Shown here: piece after piece, positions 33,883-44,109 of the stretch
Layout: each line of letters begins with the position of its first letter
Position numbering within the stretch: the stretch's first letter is position 1
Notes under the pieces: generated by a model
Databases searched by the model: none
The model's input: only the letters and a program-made list of their open reading frames with translations
What the model was told of the DNA's origin: nothing
Program-made: the position numbers and the translations under genes
DNA from: Coriobacteriia bacterium
Lineage (GTDB): Bacteria > Actinomycetota > Coriobacteriia > Coriobacteriales > QAMH01
Assembly: GCA_003149935.1 (NCBI GenBank)
Contig: QAMH01000006.1
Coordinates: forward strand, 484,121 to 548,120
Length of the DNA stretch: 64,000 nt
Reading direction: 5' to 3'

Positions 33883-35136
33883 ATTCCGCGCTTTCACATC
33901 CATACCCTGGGCTGCAAGGTCAATCAGGCCGAGTCCGAGACCATAGCCGCCGCGTTGTTGAGCGCTGGATGGACGCGCGCCGAAACCGCCGATACAAGTG
34001 ACGTCAACATTCTCAATACCTGCACGGTCACGGGCGAGGCGGATACCAAGAACCGCAAGGCAATTCGCTCGTTACTTCGCGCAGGAGACATGCCGCTCAT
34101 CGTGACGGGATGTGCCATCAACATCGATGACAATGCATATGGTGGAATCGACGCCCGCATAAGCTGTGAGGCGGACAAGTGCAAGGTGCCGAGCCTTGCG
34201 GCACGTCTTCTTGGTAACGCAGAGCCCTCTCGTCTCGACGAGCTCGAGCATATCGAGCTTCGAGCTCATGGCAGCTACGGTTTCAGGACGCGTGTCGACC
34301 TCAAAATTCAGGATGGCTGCGATAATGCGTGCAGCTATTGCATCGTCCACATTGCTCGTGGGCCAGCGCGCTCGATACCTGCAGCCACGGTGCTCCATCA
34401 GGCTCAAGAACTTGCCAACAGAGGCGTGCGCGAGCTGGTACTCGTTGGCATCGACCTCGCCGCATACGCCGACGGTGACACTGACCTCGCACGTCTGAGC
34501 TCGCTGCTCCTCACGCAAAGCACGATAGGACGCGTCCGCATATCCTCGGTCGAGCCCCAGAGCGTTACGTCTTCGCTCGTCAATGTGCTGGCGCGCTCCG
34601 ACGGGCGTCTCTGCCGCCACCTGCACCTTTGCTTGCAGTCAGGCTCCTCCAAGGTGCTGCGCGAGATGAACCGCCACTATGACGCTGATGCATTTGCATC
34701 ACTTGTCACGCAGCTACGTACTGCAATACCGCAGTGCGCCCTCTCAACCGACGTCATCGTCGGTTTTCCCGGCGAAAGCGATGAGGACTTCGAGCAGACA
34801 TGCGAGCTTGTCGAGAACTGCGGCTTCATGCGATTGCATGTCTTTCGTTACTCGAAGCGTCCGGGCACACCAGCAGCCGCGCGCATCGACCAGATTGACG
34901 CCCGCGTGAAGGCCATGCGCTCCCAGAAGCTCATCGAACTTGGCCAGCGCCTTGCGCTCGCAGACATGGAGCGTCGCATAGGCACGAATGAGAAGGTGAT
35001 TATCGAGCGACCAGGAATCGGCACGAGCGAGTCCTACCACACCGTGGCCTGTGACCCGAGCTTGCCCGTCGGAGAACTCGTCCCCCTCACGTTTACCGAC
35101 ATCGACATCGCGAAAAAGCGCTTCGTTGCACAATAG
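33883..35136 (+). CDS. mtaB: tRNA t6A37 methylthiotransferase MtaB, apparent ATT start
   Basis: 417 residues if initiated at ATT 33883. Radical-SAM MiaB-like enzyme that adds the 2-methylthio group to t6A37. The N-terminal UPF0004 domain starts PRFHIHTLGCKVNQAESE with a cluster Cys; NTCTVT carries another. The SAM cluster is DGCDNACSYCIVHIARG (CxxxCxxC), and a C-terminal TRAM-like part follows. Between the rsmE stop (33844-33846, same frame) and the conserved start region there is no ATG, GTG or TTG. ATT with GAGGG upstream at 33874-33877 is the only well-placed candidate. The first conventional start, TTG 33955, would drop GCKVNQAE and so an essential Cys. Confidence 0.9.
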   Translation: MPRFHIHTLGCKVNQAESETIAAALLSAGWTRAETADTSDVNILNTCTVTGEADTKNRKAIRSLLRAGDMPLIVTGCAINIDDNAYGGIDARISCEADKCKVPSLAARLLGNAEPSRLDELEHIELRAHGSYGFRTRVDLKIQDGCDNACSYCIVHIARGPARSIPAATVLHQAQELANRGVRELVLVGIDLAAYADGDTDLARLSSLLLTQSTIGRVRISSVEPQSVTSSLVNVLARSDGRLCRHLHLCLQSGSSKVLREMNRHYDADAFASLVTQLRTAIPQCALSTDVIVGFPGESDEDFEQTCELVENCGFMRLHVFRYSKRPGTPAAARIDQIDARVKAMRSQKLIELGQRLALADMERRIGTNEKVIIERPGIGTSESYHTVACDPSLPVGELVPLTFTDIDIAKKRFVAQ

Positions 35137-35177
35137 CGTGCGCAAGCAAGCCATCGCAAATCCACACGCAAACGCAA

Positions 35178-35202
35178 GAGGGGCCGCCCATGGCGGCCCC
35201 TC
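35178..35202. terminator. Strong hairpin between convergent mtaB and atpC
   Basis: GAGGGGCCGCC / GGCGGCCCCTC with a 3-base loop, 11 bp. It lies 41 bases past mtaB and 27 past atpC. T-runs are weak on both strands, so it may serve as a bidirectional, imperfect terminator. Confidence 0.65.
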
Positions 35203-35229
35203 GCATAAGTGGAAACTTGCTCGCTGGCA

Positions 35230-35628
35230 CTACTTGGTTTGCTCGAGAAGAACCTGGTTCCACTTGACCTCGTCTTCGATGAACGCACGATTAGGATCGT
35301 CATCCTTAAGGTCGGCCATCTTCTCCTTGAGGTCGTCAATATGGACCTTGATGGCAGTCTCGTCGAGCTCTTGCAGGGCGGCCGCGTGATCGGCGAGCAC
35401 GATGACGCGATTCGCCTCAATCTGTGCATATCCACCGGCCACAATGTAGCGTACGGGCTCCTGACCCTCTGTCTCGGTCACGCGCACGGTACCGGCCTTG
35501 AGCGTAGTCACGACGGGCTCGTGCTTGGAGTAGATGCCCATCTCGCCCTCGGAAGCGGGTATTACCACGAAATTGACTTCGTCGGAATACAGTTTGCTTT
35601 CGGGAGTGACGATTTCACATTGCAGCAT
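35230..35628 (-). CDS. atpC: ATP synthase F1 epsilon subunit
   Basis: 132 residues. MLQCEIVTPESKLYSDEVNFVVIPASEGEMGI is cut here to its hallmarks: TPESKLYSDEV, PASEGEMGIYSKHEP and the VAGGYAQIEANRVIVLAD turn. A beta-sandwich and two C-terminal helices regulate F1. Last gene of the atp operon, 20 bases after atpD. Confidence 0.95.
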   Translation of the reverse strand: MLQCEIVTPESKLYSDEVNFVVIPASEGEMGIYSKHEPVVTTLKAGTVRVTETEGQEPVRYIVAGGYAQIEANRVIVLADHAAALQELDETAIKVHIDDLKEKMADLKDDDPNRAFIEDEVKWNQVLLEQTK

Positions 35629-35648
35629 GGTTTGATTGCACCCTTTCT

Positions 35649-37076
<1,428 letters not shown>

Positions 37077-37079
37077 TCT

Positions 37080-37970
37080 CTAATCCTCCAAAGCGGCAGC
37101 GCCACCGACGATTTCGGTAATCTCAGTGGTGATGGCACCTTGGCGCACGCGGTTGTACAGACGATCCAGCGTCTCGATCATCTCGGTCGCGTTGTCGGTC
37201 GCGGACTTCATCGCCTTGCGGCGAGCGCCCTGCTCGGCAGCGGCTGAATCGATAAGCGCGTGATAGACCACCGTCTCGACATAGGCCGGGAGGAGGCGGT
37301 CAAGTACTTCTTCTGACGAAGGCTCGAAGCTCGTGTCGGCAGCGATTTCCGCCTCGCCGTTTTCGTCTTCGTTTGCCTTCAGCGCATCGGCCTGGACAGG
37401 CAGGATGACCTCTTGGCGCAAGTCCTGATCAGCGGCGTTGCGGGCGTGATTGTAGAAAATCACGACCTCGTCGACCGCATGGTCGAGAAAACTGCTGCGC
37501 ACGTACGAGGAAATCTCGCGTGCCTCCTGAAGCGTGGGATCCGCGGACATGTCACGAAACACCATGAGTGGTTCGAGCCTGCGGTAGTGGAAGTAGCTTG
37601 CGCCCTTCTTACCGCAGACTATGACATTGGTCTTGATGCCGGCAGCGGTGTTATCCGCACGGTACTTGTCAACCATGCGAAAGACGTTGCTGTTGAAACC
37701 ACCGGCAAGTCCGCGATCGGAAACCACGACGATTGCAATCGCGTTCTTCTTTTCCGGATGCTCCTCCAGGAGTGGATGCTCAACGGAAAGCGAATGAGCA
37801 GCCACACCGGAAAGAGTCTTGACCATGGCTTCGGAATACGGGGTAGCCGCGGCGATGCGCTCAGTCGCATGGCGAATCTTGGCAGTGGCGACCATTTCCA
37901 TGGTGCGCGTAATCTGCTTCGTGCTCTCGACCGAGAGCTTACGCCTCTTGATATCGCGTTGACTGGGCAT
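37080..37970 (-). CDS. atpG: ATP synthase F1 gamma subunit
   Basis: 296 residues, the rotary shaft. The N-terminal MPSQRDIKRRKLSVESTKQI and C-terminal SATDNATEMIETLDRLYNRV helices that form the coiled coil are conserved; SDRGLAGGFN is the central signature. An acidic insertion around residues 195-215 (NEDENGEAEIAADTSFEPSS) is seen. Lies between atpA and atpD with gaps of 10 and 3 bases. Confidence 0.95.
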   Translation of the reverse strand: MPSQRDIKRRKLSVESTKQITRTMEMVATAKIRHATERIAAATPYSEAMVKTLSGVAAHSLSVEHPLLEEHPEKKNAIAIVVVSDRGLAGGFNSNVFRMVDKYRADNTAAGIKTNVIVCGKKGASYFHYRRLEPLMVFRDMSADPTLQEAREISSYVRSSFLDHAVDEVVIFYNHARNAADQDLRQEVILPVQADALKANEDENGEAEIAADTSFEPSSEEVLDRLLPAYVETVVYHALIDSAAAEQGARRKAMKSATDNATEMIETLDRLYNRVRQGAITTEITEIVGGAAALED

Positions 37971-37980
37971 GCGCTAACCT

Positions 37981-39549
37981 CTATTTCTTCGCAATGATGA
38001 AGCTCTGCTTGAAGGTCGTGATGGCCTCGAGGAGCTCCTCTTTGATCTGATCGGTCAGCTGCTTCTCGGTCGCGATCTTATCCTTGAGGTCCTTGCGAAC
38101 CGTGTGCATGTACTGCACGAGATCATCGCGGAAGCGCAGCGTGTCGGAGACGGGCATGCCATCGAGGAAGCCCTGATCGCCAGCGAAAATCGCGACAACC
38201 TGGTCCTCGACGTCCATGGCAGCGTAACGGCCCTGCTTGAGAAGCTCGGTCATGCGAGCACCACGGGAGAGCTGCTGCTGCGTCGCCTTGTCCAAGTCGC
38301 TACCGAACTGCGAGAACGCCTGCAGCTCGCGGTATGCGGCGAGGTCAAGACGCAGCGTACCGGCAACCTGCTTCATTGCCTTGATCTGCGCGGAACCGCC
38401 GACGCGGGAAACCGAGATACCGACGTTGACGGCCGGGCGCTGGCCCTGCATGAACAGGTCCTGCTGCAGGAAGATCTGGCCATCGGTAATGGAGATGACG
38501 TTGGTCGGAATGTATGCCGAGACGTCACCGCCCTGGGTTTCGATGATCGGCAGCGCCGTAAGCGAACCGGCACCGTTCTTGTCGTTGAGCTTGACGGCGC
38601 GCTCCAGCAGACGGGAGTGCAGGTAGAAAACGTCGCCGGGGTAAGCCTCGCGTCCCGGCGGACGGCGCAGCGTCAGCGACATCTGGCGATATGCGACGGC
38701 CTGCTTGGAAAGGTCGTCGTAGACACAGAGCACGTGACGGCCAGGGTTGGTGGCGCTTGCGGGCTGGCCATCCTCGCCGTTGTACATGAAGTACTCGCCC
38801 ATTGCGGCACCCGCCATGGGAGCGATGTACTGCAGCGGTGCGGACGTGGATGCGGGAGCGGAGACGATGATCGTGTAATCCAGGGCACCATGGCTCTCGA
38901 GGGCCTCGACCACGGTCGCGACCGTGGAGGCCTTCTGGCCGATGGCGACATAGATGCAGATCATGCCCTTGCCCTTTTGGTTGATGATCGTGTCGATGCC
39001 GATGGACGTCTTGCCCGTCTGGCGATCGCCAATGATCAGCTCGCGCTGGCCGCGTCCGATGGGGATCATCGCGTCAATGGCGATGAGACCGGTCTGGACG
39101 GGCTCGTGGACGGGCTGGCGCTCGATGACGCCCGGGGCGCGGAACTCGACGGGGCGATAGCCCTCGGCCTCGATGGGGCCCTTGCCGTCCAGCGGAATGC
39201 CAAGCGGGTTCACGACGCGGCCGAGCAGGCTCTTGCCGCAGGGAACCTCGACGACGCGGCCCGTGGTGTGGACCTCGTCGTTCTCCTTGATCAAGGTGTA
39301 GTCGCCCAGGAGAACGGCGCCTACTTCGTCTTCTTCAAGGTTCTGGGCGAGACCATAGACAGTCGTGCCGTCATGGGCGACGAACTCGAGGAGCTCGCCG
39401 GCCATTGCGCTTTTCAGACCGTTGACGCGCGCAATGCCGTCGCCAATCTGAATGACATGACCAAACTCACGAGTCTCGACGCTGGTCTGCAGAGAAGCAA
39501 GCTTCTCACGCAGAATCTGATCGATGTCGCTCGCGGTGATTTCCGCCAT
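37981..39549 (-). CDS. atpA: ATP synthase F1 alpha subunit
   Basis: 522 residues; non-catalytic nucleotide-binding subunit. GDRQTGKTSIGIDTI Walker A, the family signature near PAINVGISVSRVGGSAQ (here with V for I) and the N-terminal crown domain (GDGIARVNGLKSAMAGELLE) are present. Immediately follows atpH (one base apart). Confidence 0.97.
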   Translation of the reverse strand: MAEITASDIDQILREKLASLQTSVETREFGHVIQIGDGIARVNGLKSAMAGELLEFVAHDGTTVYGLAQNLEEDEVGAVLLGDYTLIKENDEVHTTGRVVEVPCGKSLLGRVVNPLGIPLDGKGPIEAEGYRPVEFRAPGVIERQPVHEPVQTGLIAIDAMIPIGRGQRELIIGDRQTGKTSIGIDTIINQKGKGMICIYVAIGQKASTVATVVEALESHGALDYTIIVSAPASTSAPLQYIAPMAGAAMGEYFMYNGEDGQPASATNPGRHVLCVYDDLSKQAVAYRQMSLTLRRPPGREAYPGDVFYLHSRLLERAVKLNDKNGAGSLTALPIIETQGGDVSAYIPTNVISITDGQIFLQQDLFMQGQRPAVNVGISVSRVGGSAQIKAMKQVAGTLRLDLAAYRELQAFSQFGSDLDKATQQQLSRGARMTELLKQGRYAAMDVEDQVVAIFAGDQGFLDGMPVSDTLRFRDDLVQYMHTVRKDLKDKIATEKQLTDQIKEELLEAITTFKQSFIIAKK

Positions 39550-40119
39550 TTACCTTTCACCTCCAGTCATTGCTGAAGAGAGCTCGGCACGGACCATCTC
39601 GATCCGCGTAGCAGTGCAACAATCGACACGCCTTCCATTTGCTCTCACGTTCGTACCGCCAAGCAGCCAGGCATCGACATGCTCGCGCAGGACGATTTCC
39701 TTGCCAAATTGGGCGGAAAATTTACTTTTAAACTTCTCTCGCAGCTCGTCGTCAAGCGGGATGACGGTCGCGACGTCGACAATGACGACATCGTACTTGT
39801 CCTGCACCATATTGTCGTAGCGCTCGGCCACACGGGGAAGAAGCGTGATGTCATGGCGCGAGGCCATGAAGATGACGAACTGGATGAGCTCGATATCAAA
39901 CTCCTTGAAAACCTCGTGCATGACCGTCGCACGCGTATTCTCGTCGATGGAGTCGTTCGCAAGCACTTCCCTAAGACCGGGATGCATGTTGACGACCTTC
40001 TTCATCTCCTCGAGCTGTGCGGAAATCGAGTACACGTCGTTTTTGGACTCGCCAAGTTCGAGCAAGACCTCGGCGTACGCTTCGATTTCCTTCTTGATGA
40101 GCAGGCGATTCTTAGGCAT
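39550..40119 (-). CDS. atpH: ATP synthase F1 delta subunit
   Basis: 189 residues; stator protein joining F1 to the b subunits. The N-terminal six-helix domain includes YAEVLLELGESKNDVY, and the C-terminal signature LLGGTNVRANGRRVDC replaces the more usual GG-RV-D pattern. It has two adjacent Cys. The start overlaps the atpF end by 8 bases. Confidence 0.93.
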   Translation of the reverse strand: MPKNRLLIKKEIEAYAEVLLELGESKNDVYSISAQLEEMKKVVNMHPGLREVLANDSIDENTRATVMHEVFKEFDIELIQFVIFMASRHDITLLPRVAERYDNMVQDKYDVVIVDVATVIPLDDELREKFKSKFSAQFGKEIVLREHVDAWLLGGTNVRANGRRVDCCTATRIEMVRAELSSAMTGGER

Positions 40120-40726
40120 TGAGCGTACCTATCTCTTCGATGCTCTTCTCGATGAGCCTGCGATGATCCGCATCGGTGAAGTCCTCCTGCACGACGCGTG
40201 TCATGGCAGCACATGCGATGTCAGCGACGGATGCCTGAAGCTCGGCGATGGCGGCGTTCTTCTCGGCCTGCATCGCCTCGCGAGACTTGGCGATGATCTT
40301 CTCGGCTTCCTCCTGGGCCTTGGCAGTGGTGGCAGCGCGTTGCGCCTCAGCCTGCTGCTTGGCCTCGGAGATGATCGTAGCCGCTTCCTGACGGGCCTCG
40401 ATGAGCTTGTCCTGGTACTCGGCAAGCACACGCTCGGCCTCGATACGAGCTTGCTCGGACTTCTCGAGTGCTTCGCGAATGGTGGTTTCGCGCTTCTCGA
40501 GAATGCCGTTGAACATGGGCCATCCGAACTTGGCGAGAATCGCAAGCAGGATGAGGAAGGCGACGAGCATCGGGATGAATTCATCCATTGCCGGCAGAAT
40601 CGCCGAAATGCCCGCGGTCTCCTTCTCGGCCGCAAATGCAAGCGTGGGGGCTGCGAAAGCCATGGCACTCGCGAGCGCGCATGCGGCAGTGCCGCGAGTG
40701 GCAATTTTCTTGACTTGTGCTTTCAC
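40112..40726 (-). CDS. atpF: ATP synthase F0 b subunit
   Basis: 204 residues from a GTG at 40726 with GGGAGGG 5 bases upstream. It has an N-terminal signal-like helix ending AFAAPTLAFAAE, before the true membrane helix (MLVAFLILLAILAKFGWPMF), so the N-terminus may be processed or anchored twice. The rest is the long charged coiled coil (REALEKSEQARIEAERVLAE) of the peripheral stalk. Confidence 0.93.
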   Translation of the reverse strand: MKAQVKKIATRGTAACALASAMAFAAPTLAFAAEKETAGISAILPAMDEFIPMLVAFLILLAILAKFGWPMFNGILEKRETTIREALEKSEQARIEAERVLAEYQDKLIEARQEAATIISEAKQQAEAQRAATTAKAQEEAEKIIAKSREAMQAEKNAAIAELQASVADIACAAMTRVVQEDFTDADHRRLIEKSIEEIGTLNA

Positions 40727-40768
40727 TGATCCCTCCCTAGGCATTGTTTCCAACGTAACGAAACCTGA

Positions 40769-40987
40769 CTAGGCAAGGAAGAAGAGCACGAAGCCGATGA
40801 GTGCAAGGGCCTCTGCAAGTGCCGCACCAATGATGAAGTTGGTGAAGAGGCGACCTGCGAGCTCGGGCTGACGGGCGGAGCCGACGCAGCAGCCGTAGCA
40901 AGCAATACCGATGCCGATGCCTGGGCCGATGGCGCCAAGACCGTAGCCGACAACCTTGAGGGCGGCGATGATGAGGGTAGTTTCCAC
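40769..40987 (-). CDS. atpE: ATP synthase F0 c subunit
   Basis: 72 residues, a two-helix hairpin: GLGAIGPGIGIGIACYG, loop ARQPE, then GAALAEALALIGFVLFFL with the ion-binding Glu. Ala follows that Glu and Ile stands where Na+-type subunits have Gln, so proton coupling is expected. Helix 1 contains CYGCC, three Cys where most c subunits have small Ala/Gly residues. GGAGGAA precedes the ATG. Confidence 0.95.
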   Translation of the reverse strand: METTLIIAALKVVGYGLGAIGPGIGIGIACYGCCVGSARQPELAGRLFTNFIIGAALAEALALIGFVLFFLA

Positions 40988-41010
40988 TTGTTCCTCCTTA
41001 AGTGACGACC

Positions 41011-41070
41011 TGCACGGCCTTCTCCGTGCAAGCCTAACTTCCTATGAACCAGTCGGGCACGGTACCCGAC
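41011..41070 (-). other. Two stem-loops between atpB and atpE
   Basis: TGCACGG/CCGTGCA (41011-41030) and GTCGGG/CCCGAC (41052-41070, extendable to 8 bp) form two consecutive hairpins in the 94-base gap upstream of atpE. No T-runs, so they are not terminators. The c subunit is needed in about ten copies per complex, and hairpins here could stabilise or tune the atpE message (inference). Confidence 0.6.
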
Positions 41071-41081
41071 CGAGAACCAAA

Positions 41082-41882
41082 TTAGTGCGATTCGGAAACC
41101 GCAAGACCGACGTAAACGGCCGTAAGTATCGAGAACACGTATGCCTGCAGGAACGCGACGAGGCACTCCATGGCATACATGACGATAAGCAAGAGAACCC
41201 ATGCAATGGCAGGCAGGCCGATGACGAAGTTCATAGCCTCGATGCTGCACTGCAGGAAGATGGTGGTCATAAGGGCGAAGATGCCAAGAATCATGTGGCC
41301 GGCGAACATGTTGCCGTAAAGTCGGACGGCAAGGGTAAGCCAACGCAGCACGAGCGAGATGAACTCGAAGAGCCAGATGATGGGAACCATCACGACGGGC
41401 AGACCAGACGGGGCGATGGACTTGATATAGCCAAGACCGCCCTTGCTCTTGATGCCCTGCCAGTTGAAGTAGATGAAGGCGACCGTTGCAAGCGCCCACG
41501 TCACGGAAAGCGAACCCGTGGGAGTCTTGCAACCCGGGATGAGTCCGATGACGTTTGAGATGAGAATGAAGAAGAAGAAGGTGAGGATGACGGGCATGAA
41601 CTTCTGATAGCCCTTGCCGATTGCGTTCTCGCCCATGTTGACGCAAATGCGCTCATAGCCCCATTCGACCATATTGGCGAACTTGTTGGTGGGGATGATG
41701 CTCAGACGTTTGCCGGCAAGAATGACGACGAGCGCGGTAAGCACCATCGAGATGATCATCCAGAAGATGTACTGCGTGAGGCCGACCTCGCCGCCTCCAC
41801 TAATAAGGTACATCGAATCGAACGAGTGTTGCAGTTCCTCGAGAGGCTCTCCTTGAAGTACCTCTAACGGATTGATATCCAC
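41082..41882 (-). CDS. atpB: ATP synthase F0 a subunit
   Basis: 266 residues from a GTG with GGAGAGGG 5 bases upstream. Five to six membrane helices; the essential Arg lies in TLAVRLYGNMFAGH, and GLPAIAWVLLLIVMYAMECLVAFLQAYVF carries the last helix region, quoted in part as AMECLVAFLQAYVF. It forms the proton half-channels facing the c ring. First core subunit of the operon, after the small membrane gene. Confidence 0.95.
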   Translation of the reverse strand: MDINPLEVLQGEPLEELQHSFDSMYLISGGGEVGLTQYIFWMIISMVLTALVVILAGKRLSIIPTNKFANMVEWGYERICVNMGENAIGKGYQKFMPVILTFFFFILISNVIGLIPGCKTPTGSLSVTWALATVAFIYFNWQGIKSKGGLGYIKSIAPSGLPVVMVPIIWLFEFISLVLRWLTLAVRLYGNMFAGHMILGIFALMTTIFLQCSIEAMNFVIGLPAIAWVLLLIVMYAMECLVAFLQAYVFSILTAVYVGLAVSESH

Positions 41883-41898
41883 TTTCGCCCTCTCCGTT

Positions 41899-42183
41899 CT
41901 ACTTACGTATAGCTTTCGCTATTCCATAACCGAGCGCCGCGACAACAAGTGTGCAGGCCTCTGCCAAAGCAAAGGGCACGACACTCGATCGAGCCACGAC
42001 AACGCAAATGACTGTCGCCAAAGCGAGGACCACAAACGAGCCTCCGACGGCCAGCAATACCGGAGTGAGGTACCCGGCAGCCGATTGCTGCGCATCCATT
42101 CGCTTCGCGCTGCGAACTCCAGCCCACATGGGAACCAAGCTTACCAAACCCGCGAGAATGCCCGCGATGATCGCTATCGCCAT
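41899..42183 (-). CDS. Small membrane protein at the AtpI position
   Basis: 94 residues from an ATG at 42183 with GGGGAG upstream (a start nine codons further up is possible). Three to four hydrophobic segments: AIAIIAGILAGLVSLVPMWA, LTPVLLAVGGSFVVLALATV and PFALAEACTLVVAALGYGIA. First gene of the atp operon, as AtpI/Unc1 is in other bacteria, where it helps c-ring assembly or Mg2+ uptake. Sequence similarity to AtpI is not obvious, so the role rests on position. A TATACT hexamer lies at 42230-42235 upstream. Confidence 0.7.
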   Translation of the reverse strand: MAIAIIAGILAGLVSLVPMWAGVRSAKRMDAQQSAAGYLTPVLLAVGGSFVVLALATVICVVVARSSVVPFALAEACTLVVAALGYGIAKAIRK

Positions 42184-42364
42184 GTAGCTAGTTCTCCCCA
42201 AAGACAGCACTCACACAAAACACTCCAAAGTATAATGGCGGCCGCAGCACTTCATAGTGGCAATCCCAGTGAACTGCCGCTATTTCAGGCGAACGGCATG
42301 CGTAAGTTAGCTTTGGCAAAAACCTAAGGTCACGAACTCGCGATCATGAAACGACCGTACGGCG

Positions 42365-42817
42365 TCAGTCCTCGAATCTTCGGACGACGATTCCCGACTC
42401 GTCCAGAAGCTCACGCGCGAGGTCATCGGGATAGCCTTCCGCATAGACAATCTCCGTGATGCCCGCGTTGATGAGCATCTTGGTGCATTGCGTGCAGGGC
42501 TGCGTCGTGCAGTAGAGCGTGGCGCCTTCGATGGAGACGCCGTAACGCGCGGCTTGGATGATGGCGTTTTGCTCGGCATGAATGCCACGGCAGAGCTCAT
42601 GCTGCTGCCCGGACGGGATGCCGAGCTTCTCGCGCAGGCATCCGATGTCGAGGCAATGCGCGAGCCCCGTCGGTCCGCCGTTGTAACCGCTGGCGATGAT
42701 GCGCTTGTCGTGCACGAGTATGGCACCGACGGCGCGACGCAGACAGGTCGAGCGCGTGGCGACCCGCTTCGTGATATCCATGAAATACTCGTCCCAGCTC
42801 GGGCGCGTATCAGCCAT
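42365..42817 (-). CDS. dCMP deaminase family protein
   Basis: 150 residues, zinc cytidine-deaminase fold. Zinc and catalytic residues are in IHAEQNAI (His and Glu) and CTTQPCTQC (two Cys); the ComEB/dCMP deaminase N-terminus RPSWDEYFMDITKRVATRSTC and the ASGYNGGPTGLAHC segment support deoxycytidylate as substrate. It would supply dUMP for ThyX. The ATG at 42817 follows AGGAAG; an earlier start runs into the glyA end. Confidence 0.92.
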   Translation of the reverse strand: MADTRPSWDEYFMDITKRVATRSTCLRRAVGAILVHDKRIIASGYNGGPTGLAHCLDIGCLREKLGIPSGQQHELCRGIHAEQNAIIQAARYGVSIEGATLYCTTQPCTQCTKMLINAGITEIVYAEGYPDDLARELLDESGIVVRRFED

Positions 42818-42842
42818 GCGTCTTCCTCCTACCGCCCGTTTA

Positions 42843-44096
42843 CTAGGCAATCTCGGGATACAGGGGGTGCTTCTCGAGCATGTCGTGCACCTCGCCCGCT
42901 ACCTTGTCGAGAACGGTTTGATTATCCCGGTTGAAGATAACCTGGGCAATGAAGCCGCCGATGACACGAGCTTCGTTGGCATCGAAGCCGCGCGAGGTAA
43001 TCGTCGCGCTGCCCACGCGCACGCCGCTCGTGATGCTGCTCGGCAGCGGATCATTGGGGATGGCGTTCTTGTTGGTCGTGATGCCGAGCGGCTCGAGCAG
43101 CTCCTCGGCCTCCTTGCCGGTGATGCCGGCAGGCGTGAGGTCGACGAGGCAGAGGTGATTGTCGGTGCCACCCGAAACGAGGCGCAGACCACCTTCGACG
43201 AGGCCCTCGCCCAGGGCGGCGGCGTTCTCGACGACGGCATGCGCGTAGTCGGAGAATTCCGGACGGGCAGCCTCGCCAAAGGCGACGGCCTTGGCGGCGA
43301 TGACGTGCATGAGCGGACCGCCCTGCCAACCGGGGAACACGGCCTTGTTGTACTTCTCGTAAATCTCCTCGTTGTTCGTGACCATGAAACCACCGCGCGG
43401 ACCGCGCAAAGTCTTGTGCGAGGTCGAGGTAACGATGTCGGCATGAGGCACCGGCGAAGGATGCGCACCGCCGGCAACGAGACCCGCGATATGCGCCATG
43501 TCGACCATAAGATAGGCACCAACCTCATGGGCGATGTCGGCAAATGCCTCGAAGTCGATGATACGCGGATAAGCCGACGCACCGGCAACGATAAGATCAG
43601 GCTTGACCTCCTGGGCAATAGCGCGAACCTCGTCCATGTCGATGCGTTCGGTCTCGGGATTCAAGCCGTAGGAGTGGGCGTCGTAGAAGCGACCCGAGAG
43701 CGAGAACTTGGCGCCATGCGAAAGATGACCGCCCGCCGGAAGCGACATGCCCAGAATGGTGGCACCCGGGTCGAGCAGCGCAAAATAGGCTGCCGAGTTG
43801 GCGCAGACACCCGAATGCGGCTGGACGTTGGCGTATGCCGCATCGAACACCTCGCAAGCGCGGTTGCGCGCGATGGTCTCGATGGTATCGACATTGGCAC
43901 AACCACCGTAATAGCGCTTGCCAGGATAGCCTTCGGCGTACTTGTTGGTAAGGATCGTGCCCATCGTTTCAATGACCGGCAGCGAGGGAATGTTCTCGGA
44001 CGCAATCAGCTCGAGCGTGTTGCGCTGGCGCGTCAGCTCGTCGTTGATGGCGGCGGAAATCTCGGGGTCTGCTTGGGCAAGTAGCTCGTTATTCAT
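42843..44096 (-). CDS. glyA: Serine hydroxymethyltransferase
   Basis: 417 residues. PLP enzyme converting serine and THF to glycine and methylene-THF, the one-carbon donor ThyX needs. LIASENIPS, YAEGYPGKRYYGGC, DMAHIAGLVAGG and the PLP-Lys motif TSTSHKTLRGPRGG are present. Lies 13 bases after rpiB, and the dCMP deaminase follows. Confidence 0.97.
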   Translation of the reverse strand: MNNELLAQADPEISAAINDELTRQRNTLELIASENIPSLPVIETMGTILTNKYAEGYPGKRYYGGCANVDTIETIARNRACEVFDAAYANVQPHSGVCANSAAYFALLDPGATILGMSLPAGGHLSHGAKFSLSGRFYDAHSYGLNPETERIDMDEVRAIAQEVKPDLIVAGASAYPRIIDFEAFADIAHEVGAYLMVDMAHIAGLVAGGAHPSPVPHADIVTSTSHKTLRGPRGGFMVTNNEEIYEKYNKAVFPGWQGGPLMHVIAAKAVAFGEAARPEFSDYAHAVVENAAALGEGLVEGGLRLVSGGTDNHLCLVDLTPAGITGKEAEELLEPLGITTNKNAIPNDPLPSSITSGVRVGSATITSRGFDANEARVIGGFIAQVIFNRDNQTVLDKVAGEVHDMLEKHPLYPEIA

Positions 44097-44109
44097 GGGC
44101 GAAGTTCTC

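Noticed and set aside
35178..35202. Attenuator for mtaB or atpC
   Set aside because: The hairpin lies between two convergent 3' ends, so a terminator role is simpler.
40769..40987. Sodium-type ATP synthase
   Set aside because: The c subunit has Ala after the ion-binding Glu and Ile at the Gln position of Na+ rings, which points to protons.
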